A DNA stretch of 64,000 bases from Nannochloropsis oceanica (taxonomy: Eukaryota; Sar; Eustigmatophyceae; Eustigmatales; Monodopsidaceae): positions 804,654 to 868,653 of the forward strand of contig CP038114.1 in assembly GCA_004519485.1 (NCBI GenBank). Direction: 5' to 3'. A program made the position numbers and the translations under genes. Each line of letters begins with the position of its first letter. Within the stretch, counting starts at the first letter, position 1. Of the stretch, positions 44,225-55,403 are shown piece after piece. The notes beneath the pieces were generated by a model that saw only the letters and a program-made list of their open reading frames with translations, made no database searches and was not told the DNA's origin.

Positions 44225-44771
44225 GGTTCTATTCTCTGTGTAAAGGCGGGATGAAATAGTCAGACATGGTTGAGAAGGAATTGTCGTATCGTGTGCATGG
44301 AGGGGGCGGAGGGAGGCCCATGACCATTGCGTTCGTCATCATCTCGACCTCCTGCCCCTGACCTGTGAGCCTCTCCTTCCTTCCTTTGTGACCGAAGACA
44401 AATTGCAACAGCAGCCCTCCTTACATTGCGACAACATGCCTGCCATATGCAGGAAGTGCAAGGGTTTAGTGGAGACCAAAGTGAAAGTACGTTCCCACCA
44501 CTTCTCTTGCAAAGCAATTGGGCGAGTGAAAAGGAGGTGAGCTGAGCCGCGAGTGTGCCAACTCAAAGCAAGAGGCATTGATGACCACGCGCCCTTCGCT
44601 TATCAATGACCCCGCTATCACACAATTAGGAAGCATTCTGTTGTCTCATTTGTCTGCCACCTTCCATCTGTTCTCCAACATCCACGCAAGCAGGCCTAGT
44701 TGCCTTGTCTGCTTTCCGCATCACATGACAAGCAGCCTTACGGTAAGGGCCCTTTCACCTTCCACTTCCAC
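44225..44771. promoter_or_regulatory. Divergent promoter region
   Basis: 547 bp between start codons of the tetraspanin-like gene (-) and the methyltransferase gene (+). ORFs here lack any support. Confidence 0.4.
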
Positions 44772-45722
44772 ATGGATGCACCACTTCTAGCATCACCATC
44801 AACAGCATCAGCTGTGTTAAAACTGCCACATGATGTGGACGAGGACGAGGATGAGGACGAGGATGATTATCCTATCCTCCCCGGGCAGGTCTGGATGGAG
44901 GGCGACTCGCTTGCTCCACCATGTCAATCCGACTTGGAAATCGTGCCTGAGATCATCAGCCTTTCAAACATCAGTGCAACCGACATTTTCTATGACCTTG
45001 GGTGCGGGGATGGACGAGTGTGTATTGCTGTGGCCAAGGCGACAGGTGCCCGGGCAAAGGGGGTGGAGATAGAGACGAATTTACTGGAGCGATTTCGAAC
45101 ACGTCTTGCAAGGGTAGAAGCAGCAGCAGGATCAGCAGGAAAAAGGGCAGCAGAAACGAGGAGTGGATCTGGAGGAAGAGCAGTACCACCAGCGGTGGGA
45201 CTCATCACAGAGGATGACGGTCAGGAGGAGCGTGAGCGAGAGCGACGGCAAGAGCAGCAGCAAGAGCAGCAGCAAGAGCAAAAGCAGCAGCAAGAGCAGC
45301 AGCAAGAGAAAAAGCAGCAGCAGCAGCAGCAACCGATCCCTGCCCTGAGAAAGGGACAGGTTGAAGTGATAGAACACGACTTGCTCACGGTTGGCTTGGA
45401 GGAGGCGTCGGTAATTTATCTGTACTTGCTCCCGGAGGGTATTCGCGCTTTGCAGCCTCGGATAGAGGCATGGTTAGAGGGCAGGTTACGAGAGGATAAG
45501 GAGGAGGAGGAAGAAGGGAAGGAAAAGAAGGAGGAGCAGGGCACAGTCAACGTCAGCAGTGATTTCAATGGTGTCAGGCTTGGTGGTGATAAAAAAAGTA
45601 GGAAGCCAGCTACGAGGCGACTTGTGTGTAATATGTGGGGCTTGCCTGGACGGACGCCGACGGCGAAGAGAGACGTAGGGCACATGGCCAACGTCAAATT
45701 GTTGTTGTACGAATCGTCGTGA
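44772..45722 (+). CDS. SAM-dependent methyltransferase with poly-Gln insertion
   Basis: Intronless, 316 aa from the ATG at 44772. An acidic Asp/Glu run near residue 20 precedes DYPILPGQVWMEGD. The SAM-binding motif I is clear (FYDLGCGDGRVCIAVAK), followed by the acidic motif (AKGVEIETNLLERF). About 60 residues later, after a Glu/Gln/Lys-rich repeat, the fold resumes with VEVIEHDLLTVGLEEASVIY (motif III/IV region) and RRLVCNMWGLPG near the C-terminus. The layout resembles FAM173/ATPSC-KMT-type protein lysine methyltransferases, but substrate cannot be assigned. The CAG-rich insert lies inside the Rossmann-like domain where such enzymes normally have a short loop. No targeting signal is obvious. 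Confidence 0.75.
   Translation: MDAPLLASPSTASAVLKLPHDVDEDEDEDEDDYPILPGQVWMEGDSLAPPCQSDLEIVPEIISLSNISATDIFYDLGCGDGRVCIAVAKATGARAKGVEIETNLLERFRTRLARVEAAAGSAGKRAAETRSGSGGRAVPPAVGLITEDDGQEERERERRQEQQQEQQQEQKQQQEQQQEKKQQQQQQPIPALRKGQVEVIEHDLLTVGLEEASVIYLYLLPEGIRALQPRIEAWLEGRLREDKEEEEEGKEKKEEQGTVNVSSDFNGVRLGGDKKSRKPATRRLVCNMWGLPGRTPTAKRDVGHMANVKLLLYESS
45236..45332 (+). repeat. CAG/AAG-rich triplet repeat in exon
   Basis: Interrupted CAG/AAG/GAG triplets encoding Gln/Lys/Glu inside the methyltransferase domain. Confidence 0.85.
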
Positions 45723-45999
45723 AGGCAAGGGAAAGAAGAGAAGAGGGAGGATGGAGTAAGATGGGAACGATGAAAAAGAAGAAGGGTGGAGATGAGCGGG
45801 CTATACCACAGATCAAGATTATCTGATGAAGTGGAAAACGATACACGTAAGCTTGCTTTTGCAACGAAGCAGGTGTGGCTGTGGTGGCCTGGGGGCCTTC
45901 ATGACGAAAGACTGTGAAGCCGCGCCTGAACCAGGTTAAGACCTCCCACATACATCTTCTCATGATCCCTATACCTCCATGCACAGGAGAGAGAAACCG

Positions 46000-46000
<1 letters not shown>

Positions 46001-46050
<50 letters not shown>
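46001..46050. repeat. (TA)n microsatellite
   Basis: About 24 TA units, 100 bp upstream of the TLC-domain gene start. Confidence 0.95.
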
Positions 46051-46051
<1 letters not shown>

Positions 46052-46151
46052 CCCCACCGATCTTTGTACCGAGGTTTCCTCTTGTCAAGGTGAAGAGGGG
46101 TGCGTGTGTCATCCCTTGTCCAATCCACTGCCACTGCCAGAAGTCCCCCTC

Positions 46152-47361
46152 ATGGCCATCTCCTCCTCCTCCCCCGCCCTTAGCCTGTATGACGCTCTGT
46201 ACGACAAGGCCGAAACTCGGCATTTTACGGTCCTCATACTAGGCAGCTATGCCATGACCTTGTTGATGCAAATCATCAGTCATTTCGCTTCGCGAGCGCT
46301 TCTTCCTCAGACGTACCCCGCACTCCCCCTCGCCCAGCGCGATGAGTGGAATACCCGAATTTGCTCCAGCTTCCATGCCTTTGCCGTTAGTGCCTTATCC
46401 TGCCGCGTGATGCTAACGGAAGGCCCGTCGTTATACGAAGACGTGCGTCATCATTCCTACCTGGCGCCGGTCTGCCTCGCCATTACCACAGGCTATCTGC
46501 TCGCGGTATGTATTTGTGTGAATTACATTTTTTTCTACATTATATTTTTTCTGCGTTTGAGTGAGTCACTGACGCATGCACATACACATACATACGACCC
46601 TCTTCCTTCACACGGCCACCGTAGGATGCAACACTCGTCCTCTACTCCACCCTTCCCCGCTCCCTCCAATCCTCTTCCCTCCCTTATGGCCCCCTCTCGG
46701 CTCCCGTCCCCACTCTCGCCCACCACCTCCTCGGTGCCATGGCGTTCTCCTCATCCCTCTACTTCCGCGCAGGGTAAGGAGTTTATCAACTACCGTCATA
46801 CAATATGAGATCTCCGCCTTACGTTCTCTTTCCGTCCCTCTCACCCTCCTCCCTCCCTCCCTCCTTCTCTCTCGACCCGCATCTTCTTTTCATCCTCCCT
46901 CCCTCAGATACGTCCTTTCCATCATGTTCATCGCCACAGAGCTTTCCACACCCTTGGTCAACCTTCGATGGCATTTGATCCACATGGGTTCCAACCACGG
47001 ATTGTCGCGGCCGACTCGGGAGGGAGGGAGGTTGGGAGGGAAGGCGAGAGGGAGGGAGTGGACACCGATGGATGGAGGGAAGGACAAAGGCCCCTTGGCA
47101 AGATGGGCTCGACCGGTCGATATGGCGATGGTGGTCGTCTTTGGCGTATGTCGCGTGCTGGTCCTACCCTTTCAATTCAAGATGGTGACGAGGCACGTGA
47201 TCGCTTTAGGGAAGGTGAGCAGGTGGTGGGTGAGTGTGCAGTGCGGGGCGAGCTTTGTTGTGATTGCGGTTTTGAACGTGTGGTGGTTCGGGAAGATGCT
47301 TGCGTTGCTTAAGAAAAGAGAGAGCAAGCGAGGGAGGGAGAGGAGCAACAGGAGTAGCTAG
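46152..47361 (+). CDS. TLC (TRAM/LAG1/CLN8) domain membrane protein
   Basis: Three exons (46152-46505, 46625-46773, 46908-47361), 318 aa, phases closing. It has several hydrophobic segments: VLILGSYAMTLLMQII, VCLAITTGYLLA, HHLLGAMAFSSSLYF, VLSIMFIATEL, MAMVVVFGVCRVLVLPF and GASFVVIAVLNVWWFG. Conserved TLC features are the W(N)TR..SxxHA stretch, DATLVLYST, the LAHHLLG His pair and ELSTPLVNLRWHL. This places it with the TMEM56/TLCD4-type branch rather than ceramide synthases, which have a longer Lag1 motif. TLC proteins sense or modify lipids in internal membranes. A Gly/Arg loop between helices derives from a GGGA tract. Confidence 0.82.
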
Positions 47362-48145
47362 AGCGTTTTGAGAGGGGCGAGGCAAGCGAGCGGTAGGGTA
47401 TGGCGGTAGGGAACCTGTAACAAGGCCAGGGAAGGATTGAAGAATGAGCAAAAAGGAGTAAAAAGAAAACGCAGAACTGATGACAGTATATCTCACACTG
47501 ATTTGTATTCGAGGCAACGTGTGCATATCAAGTGATCAAAGAGAACGGAGCGAATATAGCAGAAGAAACAAGCACTACAGTGAAAGTGAAGGGAGGAGGA
47601 GGGAGGGGTGGAAGGGACGGAAGGGACGGGAGGAATGGGAGGGACGGAAGGAGGGGTTATAGGTGATGGTGCGAGTCAGGTATATATATTTATCTGCGAA
47701 AGATTGTTACTGACCAAATGCAAGGCTCTTGGTCATAAAAGAGGAAAACATACCTGCTCCTTTACTCAAGAAAAATACCTCGAGTGGCCCATGTACTGCC
47801 TGCCCTGCGTGCTCTCCTTTGCTTGCAAACTTGCTCTGCCTCCTCTATTGAGTACGCGCCTTGGCGACAGCCACCGTGGCAAACATCACGCCCCTGGTCA
47901 TGTGTCTGCGTGAGTGCGTCATGCGGGTAGTGAATCGTGAGCATGTTTACTGCGTCCGAGTTCTTGGATGATGTACTTTGCTATGTGGCGAATGCGAAGG
48001 TCGTTCAGCGCCGTGCTTCACTCAATCAATAGATCCACTCTGCATAAAGCTTCTCACACCACCGTATGTACACGCCCAGTACAGGCGCTATCATTTCCAC
48101 CAAAAGCAGCATCATCATCAGCAGCATTTGTAGCCGGGGGTCACC
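47362..48145. other. Intergenic, TLC gene to LAMTOR3
   Basis: 3' UTR and promoter DNA only. No gene was recognised. Confidence 0.45.
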
Positions 48146-49126
48146 ATGCGGCAAGAGCTCACGACCGTGGTAAGAGAGGAGGAGACTCTTCTCCCTCCTC
48201 CCTCCCTCCCTCCCTCCTTCCCTACTTGCTCTCCTACCATCGTCGCAAATCCGTTGCTTATGCGGCTGTCTCGTTACAACCCGCTCACCAAGATTTTAAC
48301 AAGCTCCTGGCTCTTTCTTCTGCACACTTTCCCCCTGTGTTCCCTCCTGTTTTGGCCCTCGGTCATCCACTGATGTCCCGCCTTCCCTCCGTTCGTACTC
48401 TTCCTATGCGTAGGACCCCGTCGTCCAACAATCTTTTGACCAGCTCCTCATCCGGCATCCAGACGTGGAAATTATTCTTCTCAGCACCGCAGAGGGCATC
48501 CCATTGATGCACGGTACGTCTATAAACAAATCCTCCCCTCCCTCCTTCCCTCCCTCCCACAATCCTCCCCCCCCCACACGTTTCCTATCTCACTTTTCGA
48601 AACTCCCCTTCCTCTGAAGATTCACCCTAGTTCCTCTCCCAACATTCTAAATAATTCAACACAAGCAGCCGTCCGTCCCTCTTTTTCCTCTTTCCCTCCC
48701 GCCTCCTCCATATCCGTCCTCGAGACCCGAATCACTGCCATCTTCAGTATTGCCGCCGACCAAGCTCGAAAACTGGGCCATGGCTCCTGTAAATCCATCG
48801 TCTCTCTATATCAGGGCTTGACGCTTGTGCACGTCAATCTGTCTCCACTTGTTCTTTCTTTTGTGGGATACGCCGCGACTGCAACTGCCATGGAGCTTGG
48901 GCAAGAGAACGATTTGGCCTCGTGCACACCATCCTTGACAGGAGGGGGAGCGGAGGGGGGGCTGGAGGGAGGGAGGGAAGGAGTGTTGGGGTCGGTTTTT
49001 CCATTGCAATTGATGAATGTGGGCATGATATTGGATTCGCAGCATGTATATGCAGAGGCGCTGGCGCCATTGAGAGCAGCAGTTGAAGCGTCGGAAAGGG
49101 AGGCAGCCAAAGGAAGGATACTGTAA
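48146..49126 (+). CDS. LAMTOR3: Ragulator subunit LAMTOR3 (MP1) homologue
   Basis: Three exons (48146-48169, 48414-48513, 48669-49126), 193 aa. The last acceptor could be three bases earlier, adding one Ala. The roadblock/LC7 fold is recognisable in order: FDQLLIRHPDVEIILLST then AEGIPLM, AVRPSFSSFPPASS, ITAIFSIAADQARKLGHGSC, KSIVSLYQGLTLVHVNLSPL, VLSFVGYAATATAMELGQE, and a C-terminal helix EALAPLRAAVEASEREA. These match the order of human LAMTOR3 elements. LAMTOR2/3 form the scaffold that holds Rag GTPases and TORC1 at lysosome or vacuole membranes. The normally short loop before the last helix is enlarged to about 45 residues, including GGLEGGREG from a GGGA tract. Confidence 0.85.
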
Positions 49127-50212
49127 GGGGAGCTGCAAGGTTGAGGAGGAAGAAAGGGCGATCGAATAGCCATGAGTAGGTAAATGTGAAAATGATATCA
49201 CAAATTTAAAGAAAAAGAAAAGAGAAATACAAGGAAGCCCGGAAGCCAGCCTTGTTTAGCGCTGGTCCTTTGGCCTTCCTTGAGGTAGGGGGCCTGGCCA
49301 TGTCAGATAGGTTCCTTCAAAAGTCGCACTCTCACTTATCCAACTCCTACCAATGCCCCCCTTTACCCCCAGCATGACGCTGACCACCAAATAGCATGAG
49401 CGGAGGGCCTTGCCTCTTCGAAAGACAGCCTCTCGGTTAAAACGCCCCTCGAACCCCAACCTTCACCCGGTGCACAATTTGCTAGTGTGGCCTTTCAAAA
49501 CTGCCAAATCATAATTTTCGTCATGTTTAAACAGGTCTCTACACGCATGTACACTGATACGCCATCCCTCGGTTGGCCCATTCTTTTCAGGATATGCCTG
49601 TCTGCATACCCCAATACAACATGCCCTTGGCTCCATGTTTTCCCCTTAATCTAAGTCCTTCTCGCATTGTGTCAAATTCAATCCTGTGCGTCGCGTCTGT
49701 GAGTCTCGAGCCTCTAATTTGGGATTGAATGATCGCTCACTTTAACTGTGAAATCCAAACGGGCCAACCACCCACCCAACCCTTACGCACAAGAAACAAA
49801 TGTCCTCCCACCACAAACCTATCCTCCATAATACGTCACATGCTCCAAAAGTCTGCACCTTTCTCTGTTCCAATTAGATCCCCGGAACCCGTCCCTCCTC
49901 CCTCCCAAATGCGTGTAGGTCTTACCCGTTGGTCTTACTGTTTGGCGACAGCTTTTATCTGACACGAACTCGATTTTACGCATTTTAACATCCGTTGAGC
50001 TCGTCTAAATATACACAAGTTCTAATACATCCTTAGCCTTATTTTACTCTGCTATTATTGACCTTTTTTTACATCTTACCGGTGCCAACCCTGTGCACAG
50101 CGTCTGTGAGTTGTGAACCTCTTTTTTCGAACTTTAAACGTTGAGTGATAGCTCAAAAGTAAAATTTCAAATGGAGCAGCCTTCCATCCCACCTTCCCAA
50201 CAAGAAACAAAC
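49127..50212. repeat. Left flank with degenerate copies of the array's promoter repeat
   Basis: No gene. Two diverged copies, about 410 bp apart, of a block found upstream of each array gene. The block contains CTGTGAG..GA.CCT, then (G/A)ATGATCGCTCAC (49727) or GAGTGATAGCTCAA (50143), then AATTCAAA-like sequence, CAAGAAACAAA and GTCCTCCCACCA. Confidence 0.6.
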
Positions 50213-50329
50213 GTCCTCCCACCATACACCTATCCTTCATACCACATCACAGGCATCACAAGTCTGCCTCTATCTCGTCTCTGCTAGACCGGGCCAGACT
50301 TTTTTCCGGAATAGCAATATAACATAACC

Positions 50330-51667
50330 ATGCGATTCATTGCCTCCTCCCGGTCCCTGCTGCTGGCCGCCACCGCTGCTGCGCTCTGCCTCCCGTCGGC
50401 GCTCGCCCACATCACGGTGGAGGATAACTTTCTCGACGAGGCTGCGCGCGAGGACATTCTGGCCCAGCTGCCGGGACAAACCCGTTTCAAGCACACGCTG
50501 GACGTGCCGGGCCAGCTGTACCAACGCCTCATGTCCATCATCAACCCAAGCAACACCGATCTCTCTCATACGGAGACCTCGGTGCCGGCCAAGGGGGAAG
50601 GCCGATTTGTGCCCGCACACAAGGACGTATTCGAAGATAATGCGTTGGCGGACGGGCAAGTGGGGTTGGTGTACCTGGAGGGGGATGGCCGCATGCTGTT
50701 CCAGCACGAGGTGACGGGCGAGGAGACGGTGGTAGATGTGCAGCCTGGGCGATTGATGTCGTGGGACAACAGTGTGTACACGCATACTCTCATTCCCGGG
50801 GATCTGCCTCGTCGTATTCTGGGGCCGATGGCGTTTCGTGATGGAGAGATGCAGTCTATTGGGGATCAAGCCCCTCGCGTCGTTGCTCAAGCGAGAACCA
50901 ACTCCTTGACTGTGCGTCCGGGAGGAATAATCAGGGTGGGCCTTTCCTTCGTGGTCCTTGATGTGGATGGAAATGCCGCGAGCGCTAGCGTAAAGCGCGC
51001 GGTGCGGAAGTTGGAGAACAAGGACCTGGTGATCGGGGTAAGGACGGAGAGGAGAGAGGAGAGGGGGGAGAACGGCGGAACGGAAAGATATATATATACT
51101 GTGTTTCTTGCTCTGCGTATCGTGTATCTTGCTATTGACCTGTCTCTTTGTCCCTCTCTCCTCTCTCGTTTCTCCCACCCTCCACATCTCTCCCCAGTGC
51201 GGACTGATGGATCAGAACAGGCGAATGCTCGGGGGGCGCAACAAGACAACGAATGCGAACGATGATATCACATTCGTAAACTCCAAGCTGAAGCCCAATT
51301 TCTACAAGCCGAAGTACGTATCTTTGCCCCGCTTCCTCCCTGTCTGACGGATGTGGGAACGAGATATGGCGAGCGTGTCTTTTGGGAGAAGAAAGCCAAC
51401 TTTTCAGTGCCAGAGCTCATCGTCCCTCTCTTCGTATTCTCCCTCGCTCTCTTGCTCCCTGCCAGGTTGACCTTCAATAATACACTCGATGCTGTGTATT
51501 GGACCCTCCCGAGCGAGACGACGAAAATCCTGCACCCGTACAAGATCACCTGGGCTTTCCGTGTGGGGAAGGGCGTGCCGTCCGGTACGGTTGTCCCGAT
51601 CGGTGTCGTTATTGAGGATGATAACACCCCAGAGTTCCTGGTCGAGCTGCGGGTGCTGGTGAAGTAA
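50330..51667 (+). CDS. Secreted 2OG/Fe(II)-oxygenase-like protein, array copy 1
   Basis: Three exons (50330-51037, 51198-51313, 51466-51667), 341 aa. The signal peptide ends PSALA before His27. The N-terminal domain opens ITVEDNFLDEAAREDILAQL. It then shows the double-stranded beta-helix signature of prolyl-4-hydroxylase-type oxygenases: H97-K-D99 (FVPAHKDVF), GLVYLEGDGRMLFQHE, then VQPGRLMSWDN, distal H152 (YTHTL) and Arg161/162 (PRRILGPMAF). These residues would bind Fe(II) and 2-oxoglutarate; activity and substrate are inferred. The C-terminal domain (from NRRMLGGRN to FLVELRVLV) is Asn/Thr-rich and not recognised. Copy 1 differs from copies 2 and 3 around residues 173-230, being five residues longer. 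A secreted oxygenase suggests hydroxylation of wall or secretory proteins. Confidence 0.75.
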
Positions 51668-54010
51668 GGAGGGAGAGGGAGGGTAAGAGGAGGTGGCTGC
51701 AGTTGTTGTACTGTTGAACTGTCCGATGGATAGAGAGGGATTGAGTGGCAAGTATTGGGATGAAGAGACAGTGCAGGAAGGAAGAGAGAGGTGGAGTAAT
51801 AAGAATTATGTCGTGAAGGGCAAGAACCGTACATGGCACCGTGAGGAAAAGTTATCATTAATTTTCTCTGAAAGCTGTTTCATACACGCGGGGTAAGGGT
51901 GCTCCAAACACCTGTTGTTTCTTAAGGTCTTGATTAAAGAAATGGCGCATATCATATTGGGGTGATGATCGAAGATCGAGGAAATGAGGGGAAACAGTGA
52001 TACTGGCTTGGACGGACCTCCCTCGTACGTGCGGATAATTTTTGAGGGAACCCTTGATGATGCCGAGGAAGAAAGCAAGGAAGGAGAGAAGAAACATGTT
52101 TCGATGCCTCGGGATGGGGTCACCCTCAAGGGGCAAGTAAACTTCGAGGTTCGGTTAAAGAATAATGAAGTAAGGATATGGGGACCGATTAATACGGCAA
52201 AATCCAAGCTGTGATAGTTTCGAGGGCGTCTTTTTCGAATCCTTCCTTTTTTGAGGACAAGATTTTAGGCTTGCCAGGGATCATATTATCGCCTTTCCTC
52301 CGAATCTCGGTCGCCACTGCTCGAAACAAGCGCAAGACTTGTAAATTTAGCTTTGCGCATAACCCTACACCCAAATCTCTACGCCGCAGGGCGCAGATGG
52401 ATAAGCTTGCATACCAAGCTCAATATGAGGAAGGAGTGACCGCAGGTAACAATAAGCTGGATCCTGCGTCAGCACTTGGAATACTTCGTGGAGTGTATGC
52501 CCCGGACTGAAGGGCAGATTGTGCGTGCCACACATGCCCCATGGCAACTTAAACGACGATGCAGATATTGCTCGGCAGTATGAGAACGGCAATCAAATTC
52601 GCCTAGGTAGCCTATTCTTGTTTCTCTTCACCCCTCTGGAATACATTTACTTTCCCCCTGCTCCTCCGTGAGAGCTTCCAGCTTGGACTCCTGTGCGTAA
52701 TAAGTGCATGAACGATGCAAGGAGTTCATGTCTTGCATGTTATGGTCACTACAGGTTATCAGTACCAGAATTAGGAGGCCCTGTCACCAGGGTAAGTGTC
52801 CCTACGGGATATTCTCGCCGCCCCTACACACGTACATGCTGAGCGACCCTTCCGCTACTACATTGAGAAAGAGATTTCTCTCAGAGACCCCTTTTCAGAA
52901 GATGATGCAGACCTGTCCGATCCGCATTGCGGAAGTGCAAGTTTCTCAGAGATATATACATATATGTCTACATACATAAATACTTGTCTTATCTTGTTTC
53001 TTTTGAGTACAACCGTATGGGAAGGGTTTCATGGCACATGCCGAATGAGGCCTGTTCTGACGTACAGTTTGCAAAGCATCACACCCCTCTGGGAAAGATC
53101 CTTACGTTTAATGCACATGATCCATCTCGAGGCCTGGGCGCCTCGGACTGCCGCATGGTAAATGGAAATTGTCAGAAAATTGATTCGTCCCGATCTAATA
53201 ATGTCTCACCGCGTTACTACGTCTTCCCGCCTCGAATTCCCGGGTAATCCCTCGGTGTTATGCCCTTCAAGATGCATCGGGCTTTACATAGCAAACCATA
53301 GGCTAGCATGTGTACCTGTTCTTATGCGATATGCCTTGGCTTTATATTTGTCTCTTGCTGGCGTTGTTGATCCTTCTTGTATTGTACAGGACCCAATTTT
53401 ATGCGCCGCGTCTTGGAGCTTCGAGCCTAAGCGATCGCTCATTTCAACGTGGAATTCAAACGGAGCGACCACACGGCCCCTATGTACAGGAAATAGACTC
53501 ACACAAGGCGCCTGCCCGCCATACCATGGCAACCGTATAACTTGTCTACATTTTATCCAATCTGACTCGATCCTTGGGTCCCCAACCACCCGCCGCGCCC
53601 CCCTTAATGCGTGTCAAGGACTCCTATCGGTTTTACCGTACGGCGATAGACACGATAGACTCTGTTTTCTGCACTTAAACATGTTGTAAAACGACGTGTG
53701 TTGAGCTTCCCTAGAATTGCATGTGTGCCTGATCAAATATGACGACTTCCCATGGATCTGTACCTACTTTTTGTATTTTGCGCCGCGCCTGTGAGCCTAG
53801 ATTTTGGGGTCGAGCGTCGAGTGATCGCCCACTACAGCACTGAAATTCAAACGGAGCGACCACCCGCCTCGCCTTGCGCACAACGAAAAAAAGTCCTCCC
53901 ACCATACACCTATCCTTCATACCACATCACAGGCATCACAAGTCTGCCTCTATCTCGTCTCTGCTAGACCGGGCCAGACTTTTTTTCCGGAATAGCAATA
54001 TAACATAACC
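51668..54010. other. Intergenic part of array unit 1
   Basis: Mostly no recognisable gene. A 76-codon ORF at 51984-52214 (GPPSYVRIIFEGTLDDAEEE) recurs at 55720-55956 and 59463-59693, with an indel that keeps frame, so weak coding constraint is possible. Promoter-type repeats lie at 53416-53480 and 53788-53880. Confidence 0.4.
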
Positions 54011-55403
54011 ATGCGATTCATTGCCTCCTCCCGGTCCCTCCTGCTGGCCGCCGCTGCTGCTGCGCTCTGCCTCCCGTCGGCGCTCGCCCACATCACGGTG
54101 GAGGATAACTTTCTCGACGAGGCTGCGCGCGAGGATATTCTGGCCCAGCTGCCGGGACAAACCCGTTTCAAGCACACGCTGGACGTGCCGGGCCAGCTGT
54201 ACCAACGCCTCATGTCCATCATCAACCCAAGCAACACCGATCTCTCTCACACGGAGACCTCGGTGCCGGCCAAGGGGGAAGGCCGATTTGTGCCCGCACA
54301 CAAGGACGTATTCGAAGATAATGCGTTGGCGGACGGGCAAGTGGGGTTGGTGTACCTGGAGGGGGATGGCCGCATGCTGTTCCAGCACGAGGTGACGGGC
54401 GAGGAGACGGTGGTAGATGTGCAGCCTGGGCGATTGATGTCGTGGGACAACAGTGTGTACACGCACACTCTCATTCCCGGGGATCTGCCTCGTCGTATTC
54501 TGGGGCCGATGGCGTTTCGTGATGGAGGGATGCAGTCGATTGGGTCTGAGGCAACTCGTACCGTTGCTCAAGCGAGTACCAACTCCTTGACTGTGCGTCC
54601 AGGAAGGATCATCAAGGTGAACCTTAAGTTTATTGTCCTCGATGAGAACCCCATCCGCAAGCGCGCGGTGCGGAAGTTGGAGAACGAGGACCTGGTGATC
54701 GGGGTAAGGACGGAGAGAGGAGAGGGGGGAGAACGGCGGAACGGAAAGAGGGAGGGAAGAGCGAGGTTGCTTACCTTGCTGGTAGACATGATCACCACAG
54801 TCTACTGAGTGACTGAAGGTCGCTGTTGCTCATACTGTGTTTCTTGCCCTGCGTATCGTGTATCTTGCTATTGACCTGTCTCTTTGTCCCTCTCTCCTCT
54901 CTCGTTTCTCCCACCCTCCACATCTCTCCCCAGTGCGGACTGATGGATCAGAACAGGCGAATGCTCGGGGGGCGCAACAAGACAACGAATGCGAACGATG
55001 ATATCACATTCGTAAACTCCAAGCTGAAGCCCAATTTCTACAAGCCGAAGTACGTATCTTTGCCCCGCTTCCTCCCTGTCTGACGGATGTGGGAGCGAGA
55101 TATGGCGAGCGTGTCTTTTGGGAGAAGAAAGCCAACTTTTCAGTGCCAGAGCTCATCGTCCCTCTCTTCGTATTCTCCCTCGCTCTCTTGCTCCCTGCCA
55201 GGTTGACCTTCAATAATACACTCGATGCTGTGTATTGGACCCTCCCGAGCGAGACGACGAAAATCCTGCACCCGTACAAGATCACCTGGGCTTTCCGTGT
55301 GGGGAAGGGCGTGCCGTCCGGTACGGTTGTCCCGATCGGTGTCGTTATTGAGGATGATAACACCCCAGAGTTCCTGGTCGAGCTGCGGGTGCTGGTGAAG
55401 TAA
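54011..55403 (+). CDS. Secreted 2OG/Fe(II)-oxygenase-like protein, array copy 2
   Basis: Exons 54011-54703, 54934-55049, 55202-55403; 336 aa. Same signal peptide, HKD...THT...RR residues and C-terminal domain as copy 1. After the oxygenase core the sequence diverges: SIGSEATRTVAQAST and VNLKFIVLDENPIRKRA replace the copy 1 segment. Intron 1 is 70 bp longer than in copy 1, with an extra segment around 54745-54830. Changes are clustered in one block, which points to gene conversion or a mosaic origin. Confidence 0.75.

Noticed and set aside
50270-51187. Minus-strand ORFs of up to 305 codons over the array genes
   Set aside because: They are antisense shadows of the GC-rich oxygenase exon 1, repeat in all copies, and have no signal or motif. 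The + strand has the signal peptide, HxD motif and valid introns.
53162-53689. 175-codon + strand ORF in the array spacer (again at 56904-57431)
   Set aside because: Identical in two units only because the units are recent copies. No motif, unlike any protein pattern known to me, and it covers the promoter-type repeats.
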